Shown: positions 1-10,590 of the stretch, one piece after another
Numbering within the stretch: the first letter of the stretch is position 1
Layout of the letters: the number at the start of each line of letters is the position of its first letter
Assembly (NCBI GenBank): GCA_025201845.1
Contig: MU603949.1
Span: 133,979-197,978 of the forward strand
DNA: 64,000 bases
Origin: Martensiomyces pterosporus
Lineage: Eukaryota; Kickxellomycota; Kickxellomycetes; Kickxellales; Kickxellaceae
Direction of reading: 5' to 3'
Notes under the pieces: model-generated
Told to the model about the DNA's origin: nothing
What the model saw: only the letters and a program-made list of their open reading frames with translations
Databases searched by the model: none
Position numbers and translations under genes: made by a program

Positions 1-2819
1 TTACGAGAACAATGCCAGGTTGGTCCAGCGACACCTCGTTAAGCGCACATATGCCGAGCTGAATACCAGCGACCCGCATAAGTACAATGATACTCTGTGG
101 CTCCTTCTGGCGTTCTTGCACCTGATCACGGAGTTCCAGCCAGATACCTATTGCTTGTGCAGGGATACGGGCCTGTTCCCGCTGCTGGAAAGGGCTGTTA
201 GAGAGGCGCCGGAGAGGCACTTGCATGTGCTGGCAATGTCCCTGATGTTTGAGATTGCGCAGGCGGTGGTGCTGTCGTCGACGGACATTGACTGCATTAC
301 GGACGAGCTGCTGCTGTTCCTGCTGGACTATGTCGAGAGGATGCGGTATGCAGAGAGCGATGTGTACAACAACACGGGCACGAAGCTGGTGCTGGCGCTA
401 AACGAGCAGTTCCTCAAACTCGATGGATACGTGTCGATGCCCCAGTCGCCTCTCGCCTTCAACAGCAGCGCCAGCAACGGCAGGGCTGCAACTGGGCAGA
501 AGTGTCTGGCTGGGCGGCCAGTGAGCACGCTCTCGGCCCAGTCAATGCCACCGCTGTCGCCCAGCGACGGTAGCCCATCGCTCTTCCCGGCATCGCCACG
601 GGTTCGGCCGATATCCCCACCCAGCGGCACCTCTAGTCTGGACAAGCACTCGGTGCACGGCAGCCACCTCTCCACGCTCTCTTGTCACTCTCGCTCAGAG
701 TCAGTCGATTTCCAGGCGGAACCGCGCAACAGCTGCCCCAGCTACTGCAACACTGCCGCCACCGCCGCCACCACTGCTGCTATAGCAGCCGATAATGGCT
801 TGCTGGGTGACGAAAATGCAGCCGCCGGGTATTTCCCGAGCCAGCCACCTCAGCCTCTGCGCCATCCAGCCGTACACGCACTGCCAATAGAAGCGCACCC
901 AATCTCGCGCAGCCGATCCATGGACCTCCGAGCGCATATCGACGTCGAAGGCAGCAGCCTGCTCCGTTCAACATCCGAGACACGGGACCAGGAGCTACAG
1001 AGGAAGGGGCCGCGCAAACCCCGCACGAGCATTTCCAGCACCAGCACGCTGGGAAAACGCATGTCCTCCTCATCGACGCCTGTCGTTGAGTTGCTGGTAC
1101 AGAGGGCGGACTGCTGCAAGACGTTTACAGAGAACCTGGTGTTTCTGCTCAACCGCGAGACAGACCCCGCCACCCAGGTGCTCATCCTCCATATGCTCTA
1201 CTGCATTCTGACAGATCCAGGTACCGCTGACATCCTGTATACAAACGACATGTTCGTGCTTATCGATATCGTCATTCGTGATCTGAGCAACCTGTCAGAT
1301 GTCATGCAGCGGCTAAGGCAGGCGTACTTGCTTGTGGCCAGTGCGATTCTGAGGAACCCTGTGTACTTGACCACCAGGCACAGGCTTTCAGACATTGAGC
1401 TCTGTCTGGTTAACCTGCTCAGGCACTCGCTTGTATGTGCGCAGGTGTCGCTATCGACTTCTGCGCGCGAGGATGGGTCGAGGCCCAGCTCGTCGTCTAA
1501 GAGATATAGCAATGGCACAAATACATCGACACCGCGCATGTCGCTGGCCGAAGAGGGTCTGACGGTGGCTGTACCAGCGGATCGATCGCGGTGCGGCAGT
1601 GGGATTGCCTCGCCCACGTCGTCGCTCTCCTCATCTGTCAGCGAGGAAACCTGTTGTCCGCGGTCGATGGACGACCACCACAGCCACCACTCAGCTTCTT
1701 TGCCCAAAACACCACGGCGTCCGGCACCGCCACCACCGCCTGCACCGAGGTCACGGCACCATAGAGCGCATGCCACGCAGAACACACAGCTTCGGCCACA
1801 CTCGCGACGTCGCCCACCACCACCACCACCACCACATGTGTCGGTGGCGCATTGTGATCAGGCTTCTACTGAATATGCCGAGGCAAATGGAATGCGTGTG
1901 CACCGTAGACGCGCACCCCCGCCCCCGCCCCCACCAGTCTCTCTGCATTCTCCGCCCGCGCTGCCACCGCGATCGGCGGCAACCCCTCATGCACCGCCTC
2001 CACCTCTACCCAATAGACCGGCAGGCAGGACACACGGGGCTGATGCGGCACCAGCGATCGGCAGCGGAAACACCGCACCGGAGCCGCCGCAACTACCGCG
2101 GAGGCGGAAACCAGCAGCCACGGGACTGCGCCGCCAACTGTCGGTAAAGAACAGCGTGTCCAAGTACAAGCGCAATAGCCGCCCAGTACTGCCGCCACCC
2201 AGACGCAATGACACAGGCACAGGTGATTCGGCAGTCGCAGACGCTGTTGCAGCAACAGCAGCGCTCGATTTAGGCCCAGGCCATCACCCCGTTTCGCCGA
2301 TTGCCGAATCATTCACAGAATCCACGGCAGGGCATGCACAACCAGCACCACCATCGGTGGATGTGCAGGGTGTTGGCACTGAAGACGAAGAGGAGGACGA
2401 CGACGAAGATGCCCTGGGCGCTGCTGCGTCGCCTAGAATGGTGATGGGCGATAGCACCGAGGAGCGCAGAGCGACACGCAAGCTGGTTGAAACTGCANNN
2501 NNNNNNNGCGCTCGATTTAGGCCCAGGCCATCACCCCGTTTCGCCGATTGCCGAATCATTCACAGAATCCACGGCAGGGCATGCACAACCAGCACCACCA
2601 TCGGTGGATGTGCAGGGTGTTGGCACTGAAGACGAAGAGGAGGACGACGACGAAGATGCCCTGGGCGCTGCTGCGTCGCCTAGAATGGTGATGGGCGATA
2701 GCACCGAGGAGCGCAGAGCGACACGCAAGCTGGTTGAAACTGCACTGAGGTGCTGCCACGAGGCGCGGATTCTGGCTGTATCCAAAACCATTGTACTGAG
2801 CACGCCAAACCAGTCGTGA
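1..2819 (+). CDS. Ldb17/SPIN90/Dip1-family Arp2/3 regulator, 5' partial
   Basis: The reading frame is open to the left edge of the window, so the N-terminus is missing. Two leucine-rich helical blocks resemble the SPIN90/Ldb17 domain: an early block ending in a 'LNEQFLKL' motif, and a later one with 'LLNRETDPATQVLILHML' and 'FVLIDIVIRDLSNL' (about 1140-1310). They are separated by Ser-rich linkers. The C-terminal third is rich in polyproline (several PPPPPP tracts from 1720 to 2020), expected for SH3 or profilin contacts. Family members (yeast Ldb17, fission yeast Dip1, animal SPIN90) nucleate linear actin through Arp2/3 at endocytic sites; this role is inferred by family. The frame appears to break at the N run 2498-2507, but that run lies between two identical 237 bp copies. 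Reading 1-2497 and then 2745-2819 restores one frame that ends in a short tail (..IVLSTPNQS) and a TGA at 2817-2819. Family assignment is from motif memory. Confidence 0.75.
2261..2744. other. Assembly artefact: exact 237 bp duplication around a 10-N gap
   Basis: Bases 2261-2497 and 2508-2744 are identical over all 237 positions and are separated only by ten Ns (2498-2507). The first copy ends exactly where the N run starts and the second begins exactly where it ends, which is the pattern of two overlapping contig ends that were scaffolded rather than merged. The repeat is 79 codons, so the Ns (not the repeat) cause the frame change. Collapsing one copy and the gap removes 247 bases. Confidence 0.95.
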
Positions 2820-3215
2820 ATATTTATCTATCTACCTGTACTTTTCTATAATAATACTCGCGTCTCCTTTTTTGGTTTGATCGGCTCGGGTTTGGTCGGC
2901 TCGAGCAGCCGAGACCGCTGTGCATCTGCCGGGCTGATTGTGGGGTGACAGATAAAATGGCTCGGATAAGATGTGATGAGCAAGTTTTGCCCGCTTGAGG
3001 CTATTTTATCTGCAATGGCCTGCACGCAAAGCGAATCTCTTTTCTCAGTAAACAGCTCGACATTCGCTTTCTTGTAAATACACTCCACGCCTCCCTGGCT
3101 CCTCTCTCTCGCTTTCTTTGCTATTTCCCGCATTTCGGAAAGCACCAGCACTGGACAAGGAGGAGAATTTGGACCCACTGTAGCACGGATCAGCAATTCA
3201 TTTTCCACACACACG
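2820..3215. other. Intergenic region between the Ldb17-like gene and the small ORF
   Basis: No plus-strand gene is apparent. A minus-strand open frame of 209 codons (2846-3475) crosses this region and lies antisense to the small plus-strand gene at 3216. It shows no recognisable domain, and I regard it as chance. Confidence 0.4.
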
Positions 3216-3500
3216 ATGCGGTTTCGTACATTAACAGGGGCGCAGAGACACAGGCTGACCAACATGCTGTTCGTGGCTGGCGTCGTGTCAGCTATTGGCA
3301 CCGTGACTGGGTCGAACTTTTTGGCCTGCCCAGCAGTGAACAGAGACAGTCGACTGGACGACGAGGATGTGGCAGACATGGCAGCGGCTGCTGGTGAGCG
3401 CCAGGGCCAACCGCAGGCGCTGGAGAACATGCAGGAGGCAAAGTTCGTTAATGGAAGAATGGAGAGCATCAGCAATGCTCAGCAGCGGTCCGGGGCATAG
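3216..3500 (+). CDS. Small single-pass membrane protein, unknown function
   Basis: A 94-residue protein that I do not recognise. The N-terminus is basic (MRFRTLTGAQRHR), followed by one hydrophobic segment at about residues 16-33 and then a Cys-Pro motif (FLACPA). The rest is acidic and polar (DDEDVADMAAAAGE) with Gln/Asn-rich stretches. A short basic N-terminus, one transmembrane helix and a Cys-Pro just after it are features of small mitochondrial inner-membrane or assembly-factor proteins, but this is only a resemblance. An AATAAA signal at 3557-3562, 57 bases after the stop, supports a real transcript in this direction. A 209-codon open frame on the other strand overlaps it completely and is the main alternative. 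Confidence 0.5.
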   Translation: MRFRTLTGAQRHRLTNMLFVAGVVSAIGTVTGSNFLACPAVNRDSRLDDEDVADMAAAAGERQGQPQALENMQEAKFVNGRMESISNAQQRSGA

Positions 3501-3743
3501 CTTTCGTCTTGCTCGCTTTTACATTTGCGATATCTCACCCACATGTAATACCACCGAATAAACACCTGCTTTCTTTGCCTGCGAGCTGTCAACACCCGAA
3601 GACAGGCTGCTCAGGTTGTATGCTGTTGTATATAGGCGCTAGAGGGAGAATTAGGGTCAAGCAAAGAAACGAGGATAAAAGCTGAAGGACTAGAGTGATC
3701 CATACAAGCAAAATAATAAGAATAAAACAACACAGGAGGCACC

Positions 3744-5264
3744 CTACGTGGTGGGATCTATGGATCTGCCATCGGCTGGTCTCGCCGATATCCGTGGTCG
3801 CTTTGATCCGGGGCTGCCTCCCACCGGCGCCGCTGCATACGCCGCGGGTTCAGCCAGCGATGCCTCGCTCGCCACCCTGCTGCTGTGCTCCGAGCCACCG
3901 CCATGTGCGTGATCCGGGAGGGGCAAGGATTTGGTGTGGAGTGTGGGCGTGCCCGTGGCGCTATTCGACCGCATGCCACCCAGCGTGAGCTTGGCATTAA
4001 GCTCCTCGATCTCCTTCCTCAGCTGGGCGTTCTCCTCTCTCAGATCATCCACCTGCGCCTCGAGATTATTGATATACGCCTTCTTCTTCTGCCTACACTC
4101 CTTGGCAGCCAAGCGATTGCGCTGCAGCCTTCGTGCTCGCCGCTCATCGGGAGTCAAATGCCTTAAGGAGCCTGGGCGGCCCGATCCAGGCGCATCGGGG
4201 GTCAGTGGCATGCCGTTGCTTGTTGTATTGAAGTCGTTCTCGTCTTGTTCGTCTGACACCGAGTCGTCGCCATCCGCCGTGCTGGCTACGGCTGCAGTGG
4301 CAGCCAAAACTCCGGCAGCTGCCTTTCTTCGACGACCAGGCTGCTTGGTCGGCGTTATGCTATCGGCAGATGACCGTGTGGTAGGTACGCCCTGCTGTTG
4401 CTGCTGCTGCTGCAGAGAGAAAGCAGCAGCGTCAGCCTGCGTGACAGCAGGCAGCCCCGCTCCCATTTGATCAGCAGCCGAGCTAGTAAAGACGTGTGCC
4501 GGCAGAGCCCCAAACGCCGACACATCAAACGACGCCATGGCAGAATCAGCAGCCGGCACCGTCGTGGCATCTGCAACAATCGCCGAGGACATGGTGAGCC
4601 TGTCAACCGGTCCCGGAGTACCCTGCAACGACGTCGAGCCCGACGGGATAGTAGGCAGCATGACGGGCTGCAAGCTAGAAGCAGCCAGCAGGGCCGCCGC
4701 TGCGCTACGTTGCGTTGCATGCCCCGAGTACGTGTTAATCTGGCTAATGGCCGGGGGGGAGTTGACGGCTGCCGCCACGGCAGCAGCAGCAGCGGCCACA
4801 TCGCCGCCCATGTGCGATTTGGCGCTACTGGCAAACGAGGCAAGCACGGAGCTGGCAGCAGCCACGGCTTCCACGCTGCTCCTCCGGCGGCGCGCGTTGG
4901 ATTGGTACGAGTTGATGATCTCCATGGCCTGGTCATGTGCCGTGCGGTGCAGCGAAGCCAGGACGCTATTATCCTCCTGGACACCATTTGTGCTAGGCAC
5001 CGAGCTCACTGCCTGCACCTCTGTTTGGGTAGACGCCACGGTCGGCTGACTGTCGGTGCTCGTGGTTATAGCGTCAGCGATTGCATTGGTGAGTGCCTCT
5101 GCTGAGACAGTGGCGGTGATCTTCGAGCGATCCCTGTCGCCTTCGTGGTCAGACTCCAGCTCGGGGAACGGCGATGTGAGATGCGGGTCCTTCGTGGTGC
5201 TCATGGCTCGCGAGTAGTCTGGTGCTGAGGCTGCTGCTGAGGCTGCTGTGGATGTTCCAGACAT
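3744..5264 (-). CDS. bZIP transcription factor, CREB/ATF-like
   Basis: 506 residues. The C-terminal third holds a bZIP domain at about residues 375-430. The basic region has the invariant Asn (N383), the Ala pair and Cys (C390), then Lys-Lys-Lys-Ala-Tyr, the arrangement of CREB/ATF factors that bind TGACGTCA-type sites. It is followed by a leucine zipper with many Glu/Lys pairs (LEAQVDDLREENAQLRKEI). The N-terminal two thirds are low complexity: Ala-rich blocks, a short Gln tract (about 4392-4416) and many Ser/Thr, typical of activation regions. A Pro-Gly-Arg-Arg-Arg-Lys motif precedes an acidic stretch. The ATG at 5262-5264 is the first in frame. DNA-binding specificity and the pathway controlled cannot be told from the sequence. 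Confidence 0.88.
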   Translation of the reverse strand: MSGTSTAASAAASAPDYSRAMSTTKDPHLTSPFPELESDHEGDRDRSKITATVSAEALTNAIADAITTSTDSQPTVASTQTEVQAVSSVPSTNGVQEDNSVLASLHRTAHDQAMEIINSYQSNARRRRSSVEAVAAASSVLASFASSAKSHMGGDVAAAAAAVAAAVNSPPAISQINTYSGHATQRSAAAALLAASSLQPVMLPTIPSGSTSLQGTPGPVDRLTMSSAIVADATTVPAADSAMASFDVSAFGALPAHVFTSSAADQMGAGLPAVTQADAAAFSLQQQQQQQGVPTTRSSADSITPTKQPGRRRKAAAGVLAATAAVASTADGDDSVSDEQDENDFNTTSNGMPLTPDAPGSGRPGSLRHLTPDERRARRLQRNRLAAKECRQKKKAYINNLEAQVDDLREENAQLRKEIEELNAKLTLGGMRSNSATGTPTLHTKSLPLPDHAHGGGSEHSSRVASEASLAEPAAYAAAPVGGSPGSKRPRISARPADGRSIDPTT

Positions 5265-6311
5265 TAGATGGGTAGGTTATAGGCGAGGATGTGAAAGGAT
5301 GACCAGCACCACTGAACGAAACGGTTTGCCGCTGCTAATCTATATATGGCTTTTTACAGTGGGTGGTGGTAGAGTGCGCTGTATGTGTGAGTGGAGCGAA
5401 AATGGAGAGGCAAGGGGGCACAGCCTGACAATGAAGCTTTGTGCTGATGACGAAAGCAGTGGGCGGTGGTGTTCTGAGCAGCAGCCTGCGTGCGTGCGTG
5501 TGGGAAACAGAGCGCGGTACTGAGTCCAAGGGAGCAGTAAGATAGCAGCAAAATAAATATTAAAACGTCCTGGCTGAATGACGCACTCGTTGGGCTAGAA
5601 GCGGCCAATTGGGCAAATGAGCTGGTGTGAAATTCTGGCAGCAGAACGCGAGGCAATAGAGTGGCTGGCAGCTATGGCAGCTAGTGTGAATAAAAATAAG
5701 TAGTTTTGTCTGCTTTTGACGGGGCCGGTATGTGCGATAAGACGCAAGAGAAAATGATGTAGAGTGAGGACGTCAGCACCCGAGCCTTGCGCTGTGGGAG
5801 GCAAAACAAGATATAGGTGGAAGATATGACGGGGGTATGTGATGTGGGCAGCGAAAGAGATTAATAAGCAACAAGGAAAAAAAGATGAGCGAAATGAAAA
5901 AGGGCAGTGTGACGACACAAGCGACGGCCTCCTTCGCAGGGCAAGCGGCTGCTATGCCATCGCCCCATATAGCAGCCGTGCTGAGCAGGGACGCAGAAAG
6001 CAGAGAATTGGCGTCTGCTAATACGGCGAATCCCGCCTGAAAATTTTTTCCGAGCCTGCTTTTCATTGGGCGCCAAACGGCGTGTAGACGGAGGCTATAA
6101 ATGTATAAACGGAGGCCACCAGTGCCTCAAAAAGCGCCTGGAGCAGCAGAGCGTGCTCATTTACCCGGTACTCTGCTCAGTCCTCCACAACGGCTAGGGC
6201 AGCGCGACATGCAGCCAAACACCCTCTGATTCGCATCGAGACCTGGACTCCAGATCTACTGAGAAGGACCCGGACCTGATCCAATCCACCCAAGCTGATC
6301 TAATCCGGGGC
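5265..6311. other. Intergenic region upstream of the bZIP gene and downstream of GUF1
   Basis: About 1.05 kb with no supported gene. It should carry the bZIP promoter (minus strand, near 5265-5600). A plus-strand TATA-like string at about 6096-6103 lies between two GGAGGC copies (6090-6115), but only a six-codon ORF follows before the GUF1 3' end. I see no RNA gene. Confidence 0.5.
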
Positions 6312-8333
6312 TCAGTCACTTGACTTTGTCATTATGCTCAGGAACGCCTCCTGCGGCAGCTCCACCTTGCCGATTTTCTTCATGCGCTTCTTGCCCTCCT
6401 TCTGGCGATTCAGCAGCTTCATCTTTCGGGTGATGTCGCCGCCATAGCATTTGGCTGTGACGTTCTTGCGCATCTGCTTGACTGTCTCCCGCGCAACGAC
6501 CTTCCCATTCGCAGCAGTCTGAATGATGATGTCAAACAGCTGCCGGCGGATGACCTCCTTCAGTCGCTTGGCCAGATCACGGCCCACAGTGACTACGCTG
6601 CTCTTGTGCATCACCGCAGCGAGTGCATCCACGGCCTCGCCGTTCAGCAGCACCTCCATCTTGACCAGATCCGACGAGTCGTACCCGGCATCCTCATAGT
6701 CGAAGCTGGCAAATCCCTGTGACTTGGACTTGAGCTTGTCGTAGAAATCCGTCACAATCTCGGCCATTGGCAGCCTGCACTTGAGCATCACTCGCGTCTC
6801 ATCAATAAACGTGTGGTTGAGGATGTCGCCGCGGTGACTGCTGCACAGCTCGAGCATGTTCCCCAGGTACTTCTCGGGGAAGATCAGCGTGGCCATCACG
6901 TAGGGCTCCAGCGTCGATTCAACGAAATCCTGCATTGTGTTGGCATCGGGGAAATCTGCTGGCGTTCGGATGAAGTTCATTGTGCCGTCTTTGTACTTGA
7001 TCTGGTACGGCACAGTGGGCGACGTAATCAGCACATTTGCATCGTACTCCTCTTCCAGCCTCTGGCGGAACACGTCCATATGCAGAGTGCCAAGGAACCC
7101 CAGCCGCCACCCCTGGCCCAGTGCCGCACTGGTCTCCTTGTGAACGCTGACGCTGGAATCGTTGAGCGTAAGCTTCTGGATCGACTCGTTCAGCCGGTCA
7201 AACTCTCCAGCATCGATGGGAAACACGCCGGCAAAGACCATGGACTTTGCAGGCACAAAGCCAGGCAGCGGCTCAACTGGGTGTTTTTCGCGATAAAAGG
7301 TGTCGCCCACATGTGCTTCGGAGATCGACTTCATGTTGCAGACGATGTATCCGACCTGTCCCACCTGCAGCGTGCCCGTGGGTGTCTGCTCCGGGTGCAT
7401 GATCCCGACCTCCGAGACCTCGTATTTGGTGCCCGAGTGGCTGGACACAATCTTGTCGCCACGCTTAATCAACCCGTCCTTCACCGCCATCAAACAAACG
7501 ACGCCAACATACGTGTCGTACCAGGTATCAAATAGCAGCGCCTTGAATGGCTTATCAATGCTGCCAGCAGGCGGCGGCATACGCTCGATGATAGCGGGCA
7601 GTACCTGGTCGATTCCCAACCCTGTCTTTGCCGAAAGCTTAATAATATCGCCAGCGTCCATTTCAAACGCACTCTCGATCTGCAGCGCCGTCCGCTCGGG
7701 CTCTGCTGTCGGCAGATCAACCTTATTCAGCATGGGAATCACCTCCAGGCCCTCGCCGAACGCCAGATAGAAATTAGCCACCGTCTGCGCCTGTATTCCC
7801 TGCGCGGCATCGACGAGGAGAATCGTACCCTGGCAGGCAGCCAGCGACCGAGAAACCTCATAGCTGAAATCAACATGGCCAGGCGTGTCAATCAAGTTCA
7901 GCAAGTACCTCTCGCCCTTGTACTCAAAGAACATGCTGGCCGACTGCGCCTTGACTGTGATCCCGCGCTCGCGCTCAACCTTCAGCTTGTCCAGAACCTG
8001 CTTGTTCTTGGACTCCTTAGATATGACACCCGTCCACTCAAGCAGCCGATCTGCCAATGTGCTCTTGCCATGGTCGATGTGCGCAATAATGCTGAAGTTG
8101 CGGATACGCTCGGGCGGATACAGCGTCAGGTCCACCTCCTTTCGCTTGCTGTCCGTTGGCTTTGCAGCATAGAACCGCTGGAACCGCGGGCATGCTGCAG
8201 CCTGCACTGTTGTATTGTTGCTGAGCGGCCAGCTCGATCGCAGCGCTGTGGCAATCGATAGAGCACCCCCTGGCCTGCTCCATCCGGCCAGCCGCAACGG
8301 ATGTGAGGCCGCTAGCAGCCGTGTCTGCAGCAT
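6312..8333 (-). CDS. GUF1: GUF1, mitochondrial translation factor (LepA/EF4 homologue)
   Basis: 673 residues, close to the usual length for fungal Guf1. The first ~70 residues form a basic, Ser/Ala-rich mitochondrial presequence. The GTPase domain has all five motifs: G1 'AHIDHGKST' (84-92), G2 within 'RGITVKAQ', G3 'DTPGHVDF', G4 'NKVD' and G5 'SAKTG'. The EF-G-like domains and the LepA-specific C-terminal domain follow, including the basic 'NRQKEGKKRMKKIGKVELP' segment that contacts the tRNA/ribosome in LepA proteins. It is expected to act on mitochondrial ribosomes, supporting translation fidelity under stress (family knowledge). It is divergent with the beta-propeller gene at 8821, with 487 bp between the two start codons. 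Confidence 0.97.
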   Translation of the reverse strand: MLQTRLLAASHPLRLAGWSRPGGALSIATALRSSWPLSNNTTVQAAACPRFQRFYAAKPTDSKRKEVDLTLYPPERIRNFSIIAHIDHGKSTLADRLLEWTGVISKESKNKQVLDKLKVERERGITVKAQSASMFFEYKGERYLLNLIDTPGHVDFSYEVSRSLAACQGTILLVDAAQGIQAQTVANFYLAFGEGLEVIPMLNKVDLPTAEPERTALQIESAFEMDAGDIIKLSAKTGLGIDQVLPAIIERMPPPAGSIDKPFKALLFDTWYDTYVGVVCLMAVKDGLIKRGDKIVSSHSGTKYEVSEVGIMHPEQTPTGTLQVGQVGYIVCNMKSISEAHVGDTFYREKHPVEPLPGFVPAKSMVFAGVFPIDAGEFDRLNESIQKLTLNDSSVSVHKETSAALGQGWRLGFLGTLHMDVFRQRLEEEYDANVLITSPTVPYQIKYKDGTMNFIRTPADFPDANTMQDFVESTLEPYVMATLIFPEKYLGNMLELCSSHRGDILNHTFIDETRVMLKCRLPMAEIVTDFYDKLKSKSQGFASFDYEDAGYDSSDLVKMEVLLNGEAVDALAAVMHKSSVVTVGRDLAKRLKEVIRRQLFDIIIQTAANGKVVARETVKQMRKNVTAKCYGGDITRKMKLLNRQKEGKKRMKKIGKVELPQEAFLSIMTKSSD

Positions 8334-8820
8334 CAGCTAGATGACCTGTGTAAGCCGTAAGCGCTGTTCGCCGACTCACACAACAGCGGTATTTTTGTGG
8401 GCTGCTGCTCTTGTGTCCTGTGTCTCGCGCAAGGCACACGCTACACCTTGGCAAGATTCAAAAAAACAAATTCGACCAGCTACAGCACCAGAATGAGGGA
8501 AGCCAGAGTGTGTGCTTACGAAGCAGAGCAATAAGAATAAATCGTGCAGAGGGAGGGAAAGGGAGAGATAGCTTTGCGTTTCTGGAGATATGGCAGGCGA
8601 AAATCAAACCGCTACCAGCCAAAAAGTGCAGTCCCCATTACGTTCACCAACAGATATTTGCTCATTTTTGTACGAGAAATTTCGGCGACTCGGAGAGCAC
8701 AGATCGGTAATATTATCCCCTTTGCTCCCTTTACTCCTTCTCGCCTCCACTCATACCTGCTAGTCAACTGGAGGAGCACGCACTTGATCTTACAGAAGGA
8801 AAACACAGGAGCAGGAGCCG
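8334..8820. promoter_or_regulatory. Shared divergent promoter region, GUF1 and beta-propeller gene
   Basis: 487 bp separating two genes transcribed away from each other, so both promoters must lie here. I see no canonical TATA box in either direction and no open frame worth reporting. Confidence 0.5.
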
Positions 8821-10023
8821 ATGGTTAATGCAAAAAAGGCACGCCTGGACAACGACGAAACACAGCATGGCGAGCAGCCAGTGCTGATAAGCGCATGTAC
8901 ATTCAGGGAGGAAGCTCTCATTGAGCTGCCGCCAAATCTTGGTCGAGTATCCACCATGGCCATATGGTCATCGCGTGAAGAAGGCACCGACAGCCTGCAA
9001 GCAGCTGCTGATCACAGCGATGCCACAGGCAGCAGCACACTGGAGCTGGCTGTTGGCACAGAGACCGGTAGCATTGCGCTAATCCACAACGACCGATCCG
9101 TTAAGATCTTGGAGAGCAATGGCGGACCAGCCATCCTGTGTTTGCTGATTGGAGACACGACGATGCCCCTGCCATCTGGCGCCGAGAGAGATAATCGCAT
9201 AGCCGACGTTATTTCTGGCGATTCAGATGGCCGCATAACGGTTTTCAGCATGGGCCAGGTGTTTTCGCGCAGCACGCTCTCTGCGCCGATATCCGCCATT
9301 GCCAGGGACGATAACCCGCATTCGGCCAGCAGCTTCATTGTGGGCGACATGAATGGCGTGGTCACTGCATGCCATGCGCAGGATGTGCTATGGAGATCGC
9401 AGACCAAACCACACGCAGCATCAGCCAGGATTACGGATCCAGGCGTTAGGGCAGTATGCTCCGTAAGGTTTCCCGACAAGCAAGGCATCTTGACTAGCTA
9501 TGTGCTGGCGGCGACTGGCGCAGACCACATCCAAGTTCTCTCTCGTGGCAGCCCAGTGCTGTCTATCCCGCTCTCGTCGACTTGCAACGCGATGTGTGCT
9601 GGGTTTTTTGTCACCACCGCCACCACCAATTCGCGCAATGCTCATACTGAGGGCGAGCGCCAGGTCATGCTGGGCGATGAAGCAGGAGGGCTGTTTGTTT
9701 TGGACAGCTTCGAGCTCATCCCCTATGCACAGATTGACTACCCGGTAACAGCGGTTGCATCTATCCCTCTCAAGGAGTTCGCCAATCGGCGTGGCCCGGA
9801 TATTGTTGTGTGCGCTACACGATCCAATTTCATCTACGTCCTACACGATCGACAAGTTGTCGGCGTGTATACGGCGGAGTTTTGGCCTGCTGCATTTGAC
9901 ATGTACACAACGTCGTCGGAATCCAAGCCCCGAGTCGCCATTGTTGAAACCAGAGCCGGTAATGAGGCGTCAGACTCTGTGCTCAATTCAGTGCACGTCC
10001 TTTCTCTCGACCTTGTATATTGA
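8821..10023 (+). CDS. Predicted beta-propeller protein, unknown function
   Basis: 400 residues with no transmembrane segment. Repeated short units of the type 'hhxGxxxGxhxhh' recur at regular spacing: 'AVGTETGSIALI', 'ISGDSDGRITVF', 'IVGDMNGVVTAC', 'MLGDEAGGLFVL' and 'VVCATRSNFIYVL'. This is the signature of WD40-like or FG-GAP/quinoprotein-like propeller blades. The spacing and G-D-x-x-G core recall the KICSTOR subunits ITFG2 and Kaptin and related propellers, but I cannot assign it to a family. The ATG at 8821 sits in a reasonable context (gccgATGg). The protein begins with a Lys/Arg-rich segment (AKKARLD). No introns are needed. Confidence 0.7.
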   Translation: MVNAKKARLDNDETQHGEQPVLISACTFREEALIELPPNLGRVSTMAIWSSREEGTDSLQAAADHSDATGSSTLELAVGTETGSIALIHNDRSVKILESNGGPAILCLLIGDTTMPLPSGAERDNRIADVISGDSDGRITVFSMGQVFSRSTLSAPISAIARDDNPHSASSFIVGDMNGVVTACHAQDVLWRSQTKPHAASARITDPGVRAVCSVRFPDKQGILTSYVLAATGADHIQVLSRGSPVLSIPLSSTCNAMCAGFFVTTATTNSRNAHTEGERQVMLGDEAGGLFVLDSFELIPYAQIDYPVTAVASIPLKEFANRRGPDIVVCATRSNFIYVLHDRQVVGVYTAEFWPAAFDMYTTSSESKPRVAIVETRAGNEASDSVLNSVHVLSLDLVY

Positions 10024-10590
10024 GTACTTACAAGCACTACTCCTTTTGGGCGCCTGCAGCAGCAAATAAACCTATGCTAACAAGCAAAACAAAAAAGCAA
10101 ATGCCGCTGAGCGTGCCTGATTATGCATCCCTTCTGCAGTTAGGGAAAATGCAACTGCTCTTTATATTGTTTGCTAGTTCACATCGGATGGAGCTGCTTT
10201 TGCTGATATGCACATATCCGCACGGCAACAATGCCAGGCAAAGGGTTGTCAAAAAGCCCGAGTCTGCGTTGGCGCCATTTTTAGGTCATGGCTATCCCAG
10301 CACACAATTATGCATGCCTGTGTGGGAAGCGACATCCCTTTTTGCTGCTGATTTCTCTTTTTGTGTAAATGAAATACAGCAGCAGCCCCCGAAGGATACG
10401 TGTCTGTTTCTACTCGCAGACATCTCTAGAACTTTCTTTCCTTGCATCTTGTTTCTCTCCGTGCTTCTGTTCATTTGTCTCTATACCCCATCTGTTCGCT
10501 ACTCTTTTTTATTATTACTACAACCCCCTACGTATTGGACGTCTTTTAGTGGACTGCTTGCCTTAGCCAAGATAGCCGCGGAGCGCAACA
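10024..10590. other. Intergenic region between the propeller and NTPase genes
   Basis: About 570 bp, A/T-richer than its neighbours with pyrimidine runs near 10400-10530. An AATAAA lies at about 10065. The rest is the likely promoter and leader of the NTPase gene. No further gene is seen. Confidence 0.5.

Noticed and set aside
2846..3475. 209-codon open frame on the minus strand
   Set aside because: No domain or signal, Ser/Ala and charged composition without pattern, and it overlaps a plus-strand small ORF with a polyadenylation signal.
6090..6311. TATA-like string followed by a possible small RNA before the GUF1 3' end
   Set aside because: No snoRNA C/D or H/ACA boxes, no snRNA-like stem and only a six-codon ORF follow.
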